Below are positions 1 to 6,913 of a stretch of DNA of 55,839 nucleotides, one piece after another. The stretch lies in contig CAZTZY010000005.1 of the NCBI GenBank assembly GCA_964617765.1, forward strand, positions 1 to 55,839. The letters are read 5' to 3'. The notes beneath the pieces were generated by a model that was given only the letters and a program-made list of their open reading frames with translations, made no database searches and was not told where the DNA came from. The DNA comes from CAZTZY01 sp964617765 (GTDB lineage Bacteria > Pseudomonadota > Gammaproteobacteria > Pseudomonadales > DT-91). The translations under genes were made by a program, and so were the position numbers. The number at the start of each line of letters is the position of its first letter. The stretch's first letter is position 1.

Positions 1-335
1 ATTCACTGACGCTGGTACGCATTCCTAAATTCAATATCGAAATGCGCAATATTGTTAATCCCACCCCGGTTGACGACACCACAGTAAAACTGTTTTACAG
101 CATGGCCATTGGCCCGATCAGGGATGCCGGGAAAATCCATCCGCTGATGAAGCTGTTGCCATTATCACTGGTGAAAAAAATCATGCTGAATTCGCTGCTA
201 AAAGGTTTTAGCCATGATCTCGATGATGACATCGCGATGTGGTCATCGATGAAAGCACTGGCGCATCCGCAACTGTGCAAGGCTGACGGGCCGTTTAATA
301 AATTCAGGAAGTGGGCTGAGCAGTTTTATCTATGA
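1..335 (+). CDS. Rieske-type oxygenase, C-terminal fragment (5' end outside window)
   Basis: The reading frame is open from base 3 and ends in TGA, so this is the last ~110 residues of a longer protein. The end, with DDDIAMWSSMKALAHPQ followed by ADGPFNKFRKWAEQFY, resembles the C-terminus of KshA/DAF-36-like Rieske [2Fe-2S] oxygenases, where a stretch ending in 'gpi.kFRrWyrQFY' is common. The Rieske and mononuclear iron motifs would lie upstream and cannot be seen. The in-frame ATG at 42 is most likely internal. It converges with the restriction gene to its right. The family call rests on the tail only and is moderate; the substrate is unknown. Confidence 0.5.
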   Translation, partial: SLTLVRIPKFNIEMRNIVNPTPVDDTTVKLFYSMAIGPIRDAGKIHPLMKLLPLSLVKKIMLNSLLKGFSHDLDDDIAMWSSMKALAHPQLCKADGPFNKFRKWAEQFYL

Positions 336-385
336 TAAACCCTACTACTTATTGATAAACCTGTTAATCCCAAGCATCCAAAAAA

Positions 386-3013
386 CTAATTCAATAACTC
401 ACTAAAGGCTTCTGTAAATTCACTTTCACGAAACTCATGATTAAAAAACGGCAAGCCCCATGCAGCATATTCTTTGTTTGAGAAAAGCCGCTCTGCTTTG
501 AAGTTTTCTTTAATGCTTATCAAAAAATCCTCTTTCCATTCATCAGCTTTCAATAAATGCGCTCCTTTAGGCTCGATAAAAACCTGATAATGCATAGTAT
601 CTACAGTTTCTTTACCAACTAAATAGAGTACAAAATCAGGTTCAAACGCCCTGCCATCAACAAAATTAAAAAGCTGGAAATGCTTTTCGTTACGAAGTAG
701 ATAAACATCGGAATATTTTCTTTTTAATGCTTCATAATGTTTATCAATGTATTTAATCAGCAGCTTTTCTTCTGATGTGCCAAAACAGTCATCAAACACA
801 TACCAATCTCTAGTGCTCAAGTCCAAATGGTAGGCTGTTTCCACTATATCATTCATGGATTTACCAAATTCCTTTTCACTGCCATCATCAATCATAAAAT
901 TCATGGTTTTATCAATAAACTTATCTTTCAACATAAATGGTTCAAATCGTGTGCTACCTTTAAACTCTACCTTGTTAGAGACAATAACATCGGCGATAGA
1001 ATTTAAAACCTGTATGGTGGCATGCAATTTTTCATTAGCACTTAAATTAGCAATATTTTCAGAGCTACCCGAAATTTCTAACTTAATTTTACCAAGATAT
1101 TTATCTGATGTAATAAATTGATGAATAGACTCAAGATGTGGAAGATATTTTTTCAACGTGGAAAATTCATAACAATCTAAACGCTGTATCGCTTTACGTA
1201 CAATTGGGACACCAAAATCTAACAGATTATAGTCTTTCGATTTTCGTTCTAAACTTGCTTTATCAATGCCGCTGACTTCAAAAGCAACACTAGAACTGGT
1301 ATAGCCAGTGCTAAAATCAATTTTATAGCTTTGATTAAATGTACTGGCATCAAGCCCTTCAATATCCTCCCTGTTATATGGCAATTTTTTATTCAAAAAA
1401 ATATGGCCTGATTTGTATAACAATGTGTTTTTAAAATTATCCTTTACTGTAATTTTCCGTTCTTTGCTTTCCTTTGCCTTAATACCAAGCTCTTGTAACG
1501 CCGTATTTAATTCTTGAATGTATCTTGGATTATACGCACTGTGATAATACAGTTCTTCACATATGCGTAATTCATTTTCCAAGTCACTATCAAATTTTCG
1601 ACCACATAAAGGTTGTTCGTTAGTTATCTGAAATGGGCAATACCTCGCACCGCGACCAATTAATTGCGCTTCACTCATTGTGGTTTTACCGATTTTTCCC
1701 GCTTTACTATCACGCGTATCATACAAACGCACAATATCGAATAAATTAAGAACATCCCAACCTTCGTTCAACTTATCAACAGCAAATACTGCACGATATT
1801 CATTATTTAAATCTTCTAACGAATTAATAGAAATTTGCTTAGCTTCGCTTTCTTCTTTGCTGTTAACAGAAATCAATTTGCCATCCGCAAAATCTTCTTT
1901 GATTTCAATCACCAAATTTTCCAATGTAATATTATTATCGTCGTAATAATCAAACATTTTTATTAAAGCCACATCGGATGTTTTTGATTTAATTGCTTGG
2001 AATATTTCTGCATTTAAAATGCTAATGCCATCCTTAAATTCTTCAAAAAAAGTTTGGCTTTCCTTTATGGTTTTGGATTTAAACAAAATGACTGGCTTGA
2101 TATGTTTTTTATTCTTTTCAAAAATCTTACGACGATATTGGCTTAGCAATACTGATTGAAGAGCTCGTTCAAATGGCGGCAAATCTGCCTGTAGGACTTT
2201 AACTTCTTTTGAAAAGCCGTCTTTGCGAAATTCTTTTAGTGGGTAATCGAAAATAAGTTTAGGCTTATATTTTTCTGCCAAATAATCATTTGTCAAATCA
2301 ACCGTAGCGGTAAACTCAAGCAATATATTATCAACGCTAGACTTAAAGATTCTTTCTACTGTGCCTTCCCAGCTTATCACCTCAAACATTTCATCTTGTG
2401 ATGAAGGTATAAATCCTTTTTTGGTATCGGCGTTGATATGATGCGCCTCATCAGAAATCAGCACTATTTTTTTATTTTCAAAATCATCATAGGTAATGCC
2501 ATTTTCACGTGGCATATTCAGCGCCATATGCAAACCTTGAATTGTAGAAAATACAATATTGATATCGTCTTGATTAGCAATCTGAAAATTTTCTACTTCG
2601 CGCACATTAACGTGTTTGTCTGAAAAACTAATTTTTTCAGCAAACAGATATTTATTCGATTGTGCATTCAGAAAATTGTCACGCGTTTTATTAATGATGT
2701 TGCTGCTGTTTACGAAAAAAAGAAAATTTCTATAACCTTGCTCATACAAATATAAAATAAGCCCGGCCATCATCAATGTTTTTCCGCTACCTGTTGCCAT
2801 ATGAAATAACAGTTGATGATTTTGGCGTGGCTTGCCATCAAAACTTTCTTGCCAATAATTCAGGAAATAACGAAACGCCGCTTGCTGATAATGCCGCATG
2901 CCAAAATCTGGATTTAAATTTTTAGTAATAGTATTAGGTATTTCTAATTTTTCAATATTACGCTTTCCCAATTCTTCAACTAGCAATTGATACAGTGTTT
3001 TTATTTCCTTCAT
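386..3013 (-). CDS. res: type III restriction enzyme, Res (helicase/nuclease) subunit
   Basis: ATP-dependent translocase/endonuclease subunit of a type III restriction-modification system, which cuts DNA when two unmodified sites are engaged together with Mod. The 875 residues carry a superfamily 2 helicase core: Walker A MATGSGKT near residue 72, DEAH in LISDEAHHIN near 188, a TAT-type motif III near 235, and a motif VI-like QLIGRGARY stretch. Near the C-terminus, PDFVLYLV followed by QVFIEPKG fits the PD...(D/E)xK nuclease site. The length is normal (about 850-1000). It starts 11 bases after mod ends, so the two are one operon. The DNA is AT-rich compared with the housekeeping genes, in keeping with horizontal transfer. 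The frame is intact, so the enzyme is probably functional. Confidence 0.93.
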   Translation of the reverse strand: MKEIKTLYQLLVEELGKRNIEKLEIPNTITKNLNPDFGMRHYQQAAFRYFLNYWQESFDGKPRQNHQLLFHMATGSGKTLMMAGLILYLYEQGYRNFLFFVNSSNIINKTRDNFLNAQSNKYLFAEKISFSDKHVNVREVENFQIANQDDINIVFSTIQGLHMALNMPRENGITYDDFENKKIVLISDEAHHINADTKKGFIPSSQDEMFEVISWEGTVERIFKSSVDNILLEFTATVDLTNDYLAEKYKPKLIFDYPLKEFRKDGFSKEVKVLQADLPPFERALQSVLLSQYRRKIFEKNKKHIKPVILFKSKTIKESQTFFEEFKDGISILNAEIFQAIKSKTSDVALIKMFDYYDDNNITLENLVIEIKEDFADGKLISVNSKEESEAKQISINSLEDLNNEYRAVFAVDKLNEGWDVLNLFDIVRLYDTRDSKAGKIGKTTMSEAQLIGRGARYCPFQITNEQPLCGRKFDSDLENELRICEELYYHSAYNPRYIQELNTALQELGIKAKESKERKITVKDNFKNTLLYKSGHIFLNKKLPYNREDIEGLDASTFNQSYKIDFSTGYTSSSVAFEVSGIDKASLERKSKDYNLLDFGVPIVRKAIQRLDCYEFSTLKKYLPHLESIHQFITSDKYLGKIKLEISGSSENIANLSANEKLHATIQVLNSIADVIVSNKVEFKGSTRFEPFMLKDKFIDKTMNFMIDDGSEKEFGKSMNDIVETAYHLDLSTRDWYVFDDCFGTSEEKLLIKYIDKHYEALKRKYSDVYLLRNEKHFQLFNFVDGRAFEPDFVLYLVGKETVDTMHYQVFIEPKGAHLLKADEWKEDFLISIKENFKAERLFSNKEYAAWGLPFFNHEFRESEFTEAFSELLN

Positions 3014-3024
3014 TTTTATGCGCC

Positions 3025-4917
3025 TTATTGCAAATTAAAAAATTGTTGATTCAATATTTTATCTTCATCTGAGATAGCATAAGTTGAATCATCAATTTCA
3101 CTATAAGGCACATACAACATATTTTTATCTAACACATCGATGAGAAATCGCTGTTGATTTTCAAAAGATAAACTTTCAAATTCAGCATAATTGGCATTGA
3201 TAATGTGGGGCATTATTTTGTAAGAAAGGAAAGCACGGTCTTGCATTGTTTGCCATATGCACTGTAATTCGGCTTTGGTTCTTGATTTTAGAATTTGATC
3301 TATAAATAATTGATTTGATGGATTTAATTCGCAGTAAATAAAGCTGCCGCCACCTTGCCAATTTACTTCTTTAGTAATTCCACCCTGCTCACCTGCAATT
3401 ACTTTCTGCAATCTAGGCAGAGAAAAAGTATGTATATAATCCATTTGTTCAATAGCTATGAACTTGCGACTCATCTTCAAAGCAACCGCAGCCGTTGTGC
3501 TACTGCCACTAAAACAATCTAAAACAAAATCGCCTTCAACCGTAGCTATTGAAATGATTTTTTTAATTACTTTTTCAGGTTTGGGGGTTTTAAAAAGTTC
3601 ACTTGTTGCAATACCTTTGAACAAATTTTTCTGCTCACTTTTTGCTTGCCGAGTGTGGCCAGTTTCATCCAAATCTAACCACGAATTATTTTCTTCTATA
3701 TGCCATAGCGTAGATGGAGGCAATCCTTTCTGTTCAATCAGATAAGTAATTCTTTTAATTCCTGTTTGCTTTTCATTAAAAAAAATTTCTCCTGTTGCCA
3801 TTTTTTCAGCCAATGTATGTTTGTCCCAACGCCACCCATTTGGAGGACATGAAATAATATTTCCATTTGGAGCCTGGATTTCATACATTAGATTTTTTCT
3901 TGGATTCGGAGAATTTACTGGATTTCCATCAAACCAACTGCCCCTCGGATCTTGATTTGGATTTTTGTAATGACTCGAATTTTCCTCACCCCGTTCAAGT
4001 TTTAAACTCTCCCATTTTTCATTCTTTGAATAAATAAGAATGTAGTTGTGATCTGTAGAAAATTGTTTTGCATCATTGTTGCTATTATCACTATGCTTCC
4101 AGACAACTGAGGTAATAAATGCTTTTCTACCAAAAATTTCATCGCATAAAATTTTCAAATATGCGTGTTCACTGTCATCACAAAAAATAAATATTGTGCC
4201 GTTAGAATGTAAAAGTTGCTTTGAAATCTCTAGCCTACTCCTCATAAATGTAAGCCATGTTGAATGTGTAAAACTATCGTTATAATTAAACTCGTCACTA
4301 CCTGTATTATATGGAGGGTCTATGCAAATAAGTTTCACCTTACCTGCGTATATTTTCTTGATTGTATGCAATGCTAATAAATTATTTCCCTTAATGATAA
4401 GATTATCATTAAGTGTTAGATCAGCAACCTTATGCTCTCCATCTTTATCGTAGCGTTTAAAATTTGTCAGCGCTTTTGGTGATAACAAACGATCAATCTG
4501 ATCAGGTGCTAAAGTTTCATTCCAAAAAATTTCATTACGCTTGGCATCTTCCTTATCTTGACCTCCTTCAAGCACACAATCTTTATACGGCCATGCTAAA
4601 ACCACTTCTTTACTTTCACTGAGATATTCACCATCTGCTGTTAAGCCGATTTTGTTTTTAAAAGCGGTATAGCTATCTGGCAAAAACTGTTTATTGCTGA
4701 CAAATTTCTGGAACTTGATCTTATCGAACACTTGAATTTCATCTACATCGACAAAAAAATGTTGTCGCATGGTTTGATTCGTAAGCAATAGGCGAATTAG
4801 TCCAATATCTACAGCTAAAGCCAATTCAATAATCTTGTTTTTCAGCAATTTACCATCTGCAAACAAGCGATCATCAGTTTCAAGTAAGGCAGTTAATTCA
4901 TTCAGAATATTTTGCAT
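3025..4917 (-). CDS. mod: type III DNA N6-adenine methyltransferase, Mod subunit
   Basis: Modification and site-recognition subunit of the type III system. It methylates adenine in an asymmetric site and guides Res. Of 630 residues, the catalytic motif IV DPPYNTGSDEF lies near residue 200 and the AdoMet-binding motif I DCFSGSSTTAAVAL near 468. This DPPY-before-FxGxG order is the beta class of amino-methyltransferases, as expected for Mod. The ~260 residues between the motifs, rich in short polar segments, should hold the target recognition domain. No simple-sequence repeats that would suggest phase variation were seen. It is first in the mod-res operon and divergent from the small HTH regulator. 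The target sequence cannot be read from the protein. Confidence 0.93.
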   Translation of the reverse strand: MQNILNELTALLETDDRLFADGKLLKNKIIELALAVDIGLIRLLLTNQTMRQHFFVDVDEIQVFDKIKFQKFVSNKQFLPDSYTAFKNKIGLTADGEYLSESKEVVLAWPYKDCVLEGGQDKEDAKRNEIFWNETLAPDQIDRLLSPKALTNFKRYDKDGEHKVADLTLNDNLIIKGNNLLALHTIKKIYAGKVKLICIDPPYNTGSDEFNYNDSFTHSTWLTFMRSRLEISKQLLHSNGTIFIFCDDSEHAYLKILCDEIFGRKAFITSVVWKHSDNSNNDAKQFSTDHNYILIYSKNEKWESLKLERGEENSSHYKNPNQDPRGSWFDGNPVNSPNPRKNLMYEIQAPNGNIISCPPNGWRWDKHTLAEKMATGEIFFNEKQTGIKRITYLIEQKGLPPSTLWHIEENNSWLDLDETGHTRQAKSEQKNLFKGIATSELFKTPKPEKVIKKIISIATVEGDFVLDCFSGSSTTAAVALKMSRKFIAIEQMDYIHTFSLPRLQKVIAGEQGGITKEVNWQGGGSFIYCELNPSNQLFIDQILKSRTKAELQCIWQTMQDRAFLSYKIMPHIINANYAEFESLSFENQQRFLIDVLDKNMLYVPYSEIDDSTYAISDEDKILNQQFFNLQ

Positions 4918-4977
4918 AAATCGACTCTTATAAAATAAGGCTTTGTCTCAATGAATACTGAACCAAAAAACCTAACA

Positions 4978-4992
4978 TTTTGTTAAACAAAA
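4978..4992. promoter_or_regulatory. palindrome in the mod/regulator divergent spacer (candidate operator)
   Basis: A perfect inverted repeat TTTTGTT-A-AACAAAA lies in the 126-bp AT-rich spacer between mod (leftwards) and the HTH regulator (rightwards). Its position between two divergent starts is where a regulator could control both genes. No clean -35/-10 pair could be assigned to either gene. Operator function is inferred from symmetry and position only. Confidence 0.35.
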
Positions 4993-5043
4993 AATATAAC
5001 ACGTAGTTCACTTATTGTTGTAAATAAATGTAACTTTCTGTTC

Positions 5044-5445
5044 ATGACTGAACGAACAGAATTTGCAGACAGGCTTAAAGCCGCCATGACAGCCGCAGGT
5101 TATGAACCTCGACCTACCGTATTGGAAAGAGAGTTCAATACACGTTATTGGGGGAAATCTGTCACCTTTCAGGCGGTAAGACGCTGGTTACATGGTGAAG
5201 CCATGCCAGCCCAAGACAAACTACAAGTTTTGGCAGAATGGCTAGCTGTAGAACCGCATGCTTTACGGTTTGGTGATGAGGCCGTCAAGAAAGTTCATGC
5301 GCAACAAGCGCGTTGGGATGCAGGATTGAAAGTTGAAGAACGCGAAGTGCTGGAAGCGTTTTTGCAGTTACCTGCACCTGAAAAGAAAATCGTCCGTGAA
5401 GTGATTCTGGCTTTCGTCAAAGCCCACACTGCTAACAAAGCCTAA
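5044..5445 (+). CDS. small HTH transcriptional regulator, divergent from mod
   Basis: 133-residue protein of the phage-repressor-like regulator type found in many proteobacteria. The N-terminal FADRLKAAMTAAGY, SVTFQAVRRWLHGEAMP and DKLQVLAEWLAVEPHALRFG give a five-helix lambda-repressor/XRE-like fold, with the recognition helix around residues 45-55. The C-terminal ~50 residues are helical and may dimerise. The ATG has no obvious Shine-Dalgarno sequence. Its position, divergent from mod across a palindromic spacer, suggests it may control the restriction operon or itself, but it is not a classical small C protein. Right after its stop begins the repeat that also follows the antitoxin gene at 6657. 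DNA-binding function is likely; the target is inferred. Confidence 0.75.
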   Translation: MTERTEFADRLKAAMTAAGYEPRPTVLEREFNTRYWGKSVTFQAVRRWLHGEAMPAQDKLQVLAEWLAVEPHALRFGDEAVKKVHAQQARWDAGLKVEEREVLEAFLQLPAPEKKIVREVILAFVKAHTANKA

Positions 5446-5520
5446 TGAAGCAAGCTTGCTAATTTTATAAGCGCAAAATACTGCTTCCAAAAATTCAACA
5501 ATTAGGGAGCCTCTGAATAA

Positions 5521-5592
5521 CTGTCATTTCGAACGAAATGAAAAATCTAACTGCTTGAGTTAACAAGTTTCTTCACTGCGTTCAGAATGACA
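5521..5592. repeat. palindromic dispersed-type repeat, copy A
   Basis: The element opens with TGTCATTTCGAACG and closes with CGTTCAGAATGACA. The two ~27-base ends are imperfect inverted repeats, about 21 of 27 positions pairing. Ends of the TGTCATTC-type with GAACG/GAGCG are common in small palindromic repeats dispersed in many bacterial genomes. It lies inside direct repeat copy A. It has no coding capacity and could fold into a hairpin in RNA or DNA. Confidence 0.55.
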
Positions 5593-5620
5593 AAAAGAAG
5601 TGATTCAGCGCTTCCTTAGA

Positions 5621-5676
5621 TTAATAAAAATTCGACCATTCATCGCCATACCAGCTTTGCTCAAACCGGTATGTGC
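5621..5676 (-). pseudogene. truncated duplicate of the 3' end of the J-domain gene
   Basis: Read on the minus strand and ending at the TAA at 5623-5621, this encodes YRFEQSWYGDEWSNFY. The intact J-domain gene (6862-7974) ends YRFEESRYRDEWPDFY. Similarity stops just upstream of the YRFE codons, so only about 17 codons plus the shared downstream sequence were duplicated. There is no start codon or promoter for it. It marks an old duplication or insertion boundary at the end of the J-domain gene. Confidence 0.75.
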
Positions 5677-5739
5677 CATAAAAGGACAGATGAAGAGCCT
5701 CCCTCCTTTTATATTTAAAGTTTTCGACAAGCAAAATTA

Positions 5740-5814
5740 CCTATAATTTTTATAGATAATTGACATATCCCCAATACCCATTATTATTACTATGCACCTA
5801 TAACTTTTATAGGT
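5740..5814 (+). promoter_or_regulatory. toxin-antitoxin promoter with two matching operators
   Basis: A -35 TTGACA (5760-5765) and -10 TATTAT (5782-5787), 16 bp apart, form a strong sigma-70 promoter reading into the toxin gene. It is flanked by two copies of one palindrome: CCTATAA-TTT-TTATAGA at 5740-5756, just upstream of the -35, and ACCTATAA-CTT-TTATAGGT at 5796-5814, over the expected start site. The centres are 57 bp apart. This fits autorepression by the antitoxin or the toxin-antitoxin complex. The symmetry and promoter are read directly; the binding protein is inferred. Confidence 0.7.
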
Positions 5815-5857
5815 ACATGAAGGCTTCAATAGCACAACATATCTGCGAGTTTAATGG

Positions 5858-6187
5858 ATGAAACCGGCTGAAGAACTAAACAAGAGTGAATGGAAAGACA
5901 TTTTGATTGCTGCTGCTACATCAAAGGCAGGTAAAGTTTTTACCACGAATCATGCCAAAACAAGAATGGTGGAAAGAGGCATAACACTTACACAGGCCAA
6001 GAATATATTGGCTAAAGGCGAATTTGTTGAAGGACCTTATCAAGAAACAGATGGTAGTTGGAAAATGAAAGTTAAGGGGCATGACTCCGCACAGACAATA
6101 TCTGTTGTAGTCAGTATACAAATTCCTTTAGTAGGTACGCCGGTAATTATTATTACTGTCATTAATGAAGATCAGGCTTGGCGATAG
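5858..6187 (+). CDS. DUF4258-type toxin (RelE/ParE-like fold), first gene of a toxin-antitoxin pair
   Basis: 109 residues. The core HAKTRMVERGITLTQAKNIL (from about residue 30) is typical of DUF4258 proteins, small domains related to the RelE/ParE/HigB fold. A beta-rich C-terminal half ends in VIIITVINEDQAWR. Family members are often the toxin of type II modules; many act as RNases, but no catalytic residue can be assigned here. An overlapping ATG at 5854 stops at once, so 5858 is the start. The antitoxin follows 17 bases downstream, the toxin-first order of higBA-like systems. It is transcribed from the operator-flanked promoter upstream. The toxin role is inferred from family and context. 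Confidence 0.7.
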   Translation: MKPAEELNKSEWKDILIAAATSKAGKVFTTNHAKTRMVERGITLTQAKNILAKGEFVEGPYQETDGSWKMKVKGHDSAQTISVVVSIQIPLVGTPVIIITVINEDQAWR

Positions 6188-6204
6188 AATATCAGGTGAA
6201 TACT

Positions 6205-6657
6205 ATGAAAAAATATCATTACACCGAATGCGGATTAGATAATGTCTACCTAATCAATGGTTTTGATGAAATGGAATTTGACGGTGAAACGGTATATGCA
6301 GTGCATGATACTGATGGCCTCCATCAAGTTATTGGTGAGGGGATTATTAACAAAACCCGTTTGTTAAGTGGGCAAGAAATCCGCTTTCTCCGAAAAGAAA
6401 TTGGCTTGTCACAAAAAGATTTAGGCAAAGTGTTAGGAAAAACTGATCAAACAGTCGCTAATTGGGAAAAGAACAAAGGTTATGTCCAATCACAAGCGGA
6501 AGATATTATTATTCGCATGACTTATGCGGAAAAAATGGGTGTTAGCAAAAGTCTTACTGCCTATCTAAACCAACTCGCTCTTGATGAAATTGATCGTTTA
6601 GAAAGAGATTTCACCGAGCAAGAAGGTAAATGGGGACCAACTCCTTTGGCTGCTTAA
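6205..6657 (+). CDS. MqsA-like HTH antitoxin / autoregulator
   Basis: 150 residues in two parts. The N-terminal part (KKYHYTECGLDNVYLINGF) resembles the MqsA/YgiT-type antitoxin N-domain but has one cysteine and no CxxC pairs, so the zinc site appears lost. The XRE helix-turn-helix QEIRFLRKEIGLSQKDLGK then TDQTVANWEKNKG lies around residues 55-90, followed by a helical tail. The ATG at 6205 is chosen over an upstream in-frame TTG at 6178 because AGGTGA sits at the right distance and TTG would overlap the toxin gene. It should bind the toxin and repress the operon through the paired palindromes. Its stop is followed at once by repeat copy B. Confidence 0.75.
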   Translation: MKKYHYTECGLDNVYLINGFDEMEFDGETVYAVHDTDGLHQVIGEGIINKTRLLSGQEIRFLRKEIGLSQKDLGKVLGKTDQTVANWEKNKGYVQSQAEDIIIRMTYAEKMGVSKSLTAYLNQLALDEIDRLERDFTEQEGKWGPTPLAA

Positions 6658-6660
6658 GGG

Positions 6661-6913
6661 CTAATGAAGCAGCCATGTTCGTTCTATAAGCGCAAAAGAC
6701 AGCTGGCATATATTTATCAATAAGGGAGCCTCTGAATAACTGTAATTTCAAACCCTCCTCAAACTCAGGGCAGGCTCTGTGAGAAATCTAACTGCTTGAA
6801 TTAACAAGATTCTTCACTGCGCTCAGAATGACAAAAAGAAGTGATTCAGTGCTTCCTTAGATTAATAAAAATCCGGCCATTCATCTCTATATCGACTTTC
6901 CTCAAACCGGTAT
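6661..6913. repeat. direct repeat copy B (~250 bp), overlapping the J-domain gene end
   Basis: Second copy of the repeat at 5442-5676. It begins three bases after the antitoxin stop with CTAATGAAGCA and runs into the last ~17 codons of the J-domain gene, so its right part is real coding sequence. Copies A and B thus bracket the toxin-antitoxin pair and its promoter. The middle, with CCCTCCTCAAACTCAGGG, differs from copy A. Confidence 0.85.
6741..6833. repeat. palindromic dispersed-type repeat, copy B (left end degenerate)
   Basis: The right end CGCTCAGAATGACA matches copy A closely. The left end TGTAATTTCAAACC is more degenerate and is followed by an extra stretch around 6755-6775. The element lies just downstream of the J-domain gene stop and could act as a hairpin at the end of that transcript, though it has no clear U-tract. 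Confidence 0.45.

Larger units (their letters stand above)
5442..5676. repeat. direct repeat copy A (~235 bp)
   Basis: Starts at the stop codon of the HTH regulator and matches the segment at 6661-6913 along nearly its whole length. Shared blocks include CTAATGAAGCA, TATAAGCGCAAAA, GGGAGCCTCTGAATAACTGT, the GAATGACAAAAAGAAGTGAT block, CTTCCTTAGATTAATAAAAA and CTCAAACCGGTAT. The copies have drifted and the middle differs in length, so the duplication is not recent. The stretch 5446-5857 holds this repeat, a broken gene tail and the toxin-antitoxin promoter, and no intact gene. Confidence 0.85.

Noticed and set aside
3025..4917. Phase-variable mod
   Set aside because: Some type III mod genes switch by simple repeats, but no tetra- or pentanucleotide tract was found in the gene or before it.
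6178..6204. Upstream TTG start for the antitoxin
   Set aside because: It overlaps the toxin stop and lacks a ribosome-binding site. The ATG at 6205 has AGGTGA at proper spacing.
5044..6913. Integron-like gene cassettes (gene plus shared 3' tail repeated)
   Set aside because: The gene-tail-gene-tail layout suggested it, but no integrase is present, the tails have no clean RYYYAAC/GTTRRRY pairs, and the second tail runs into the J-domain gene.
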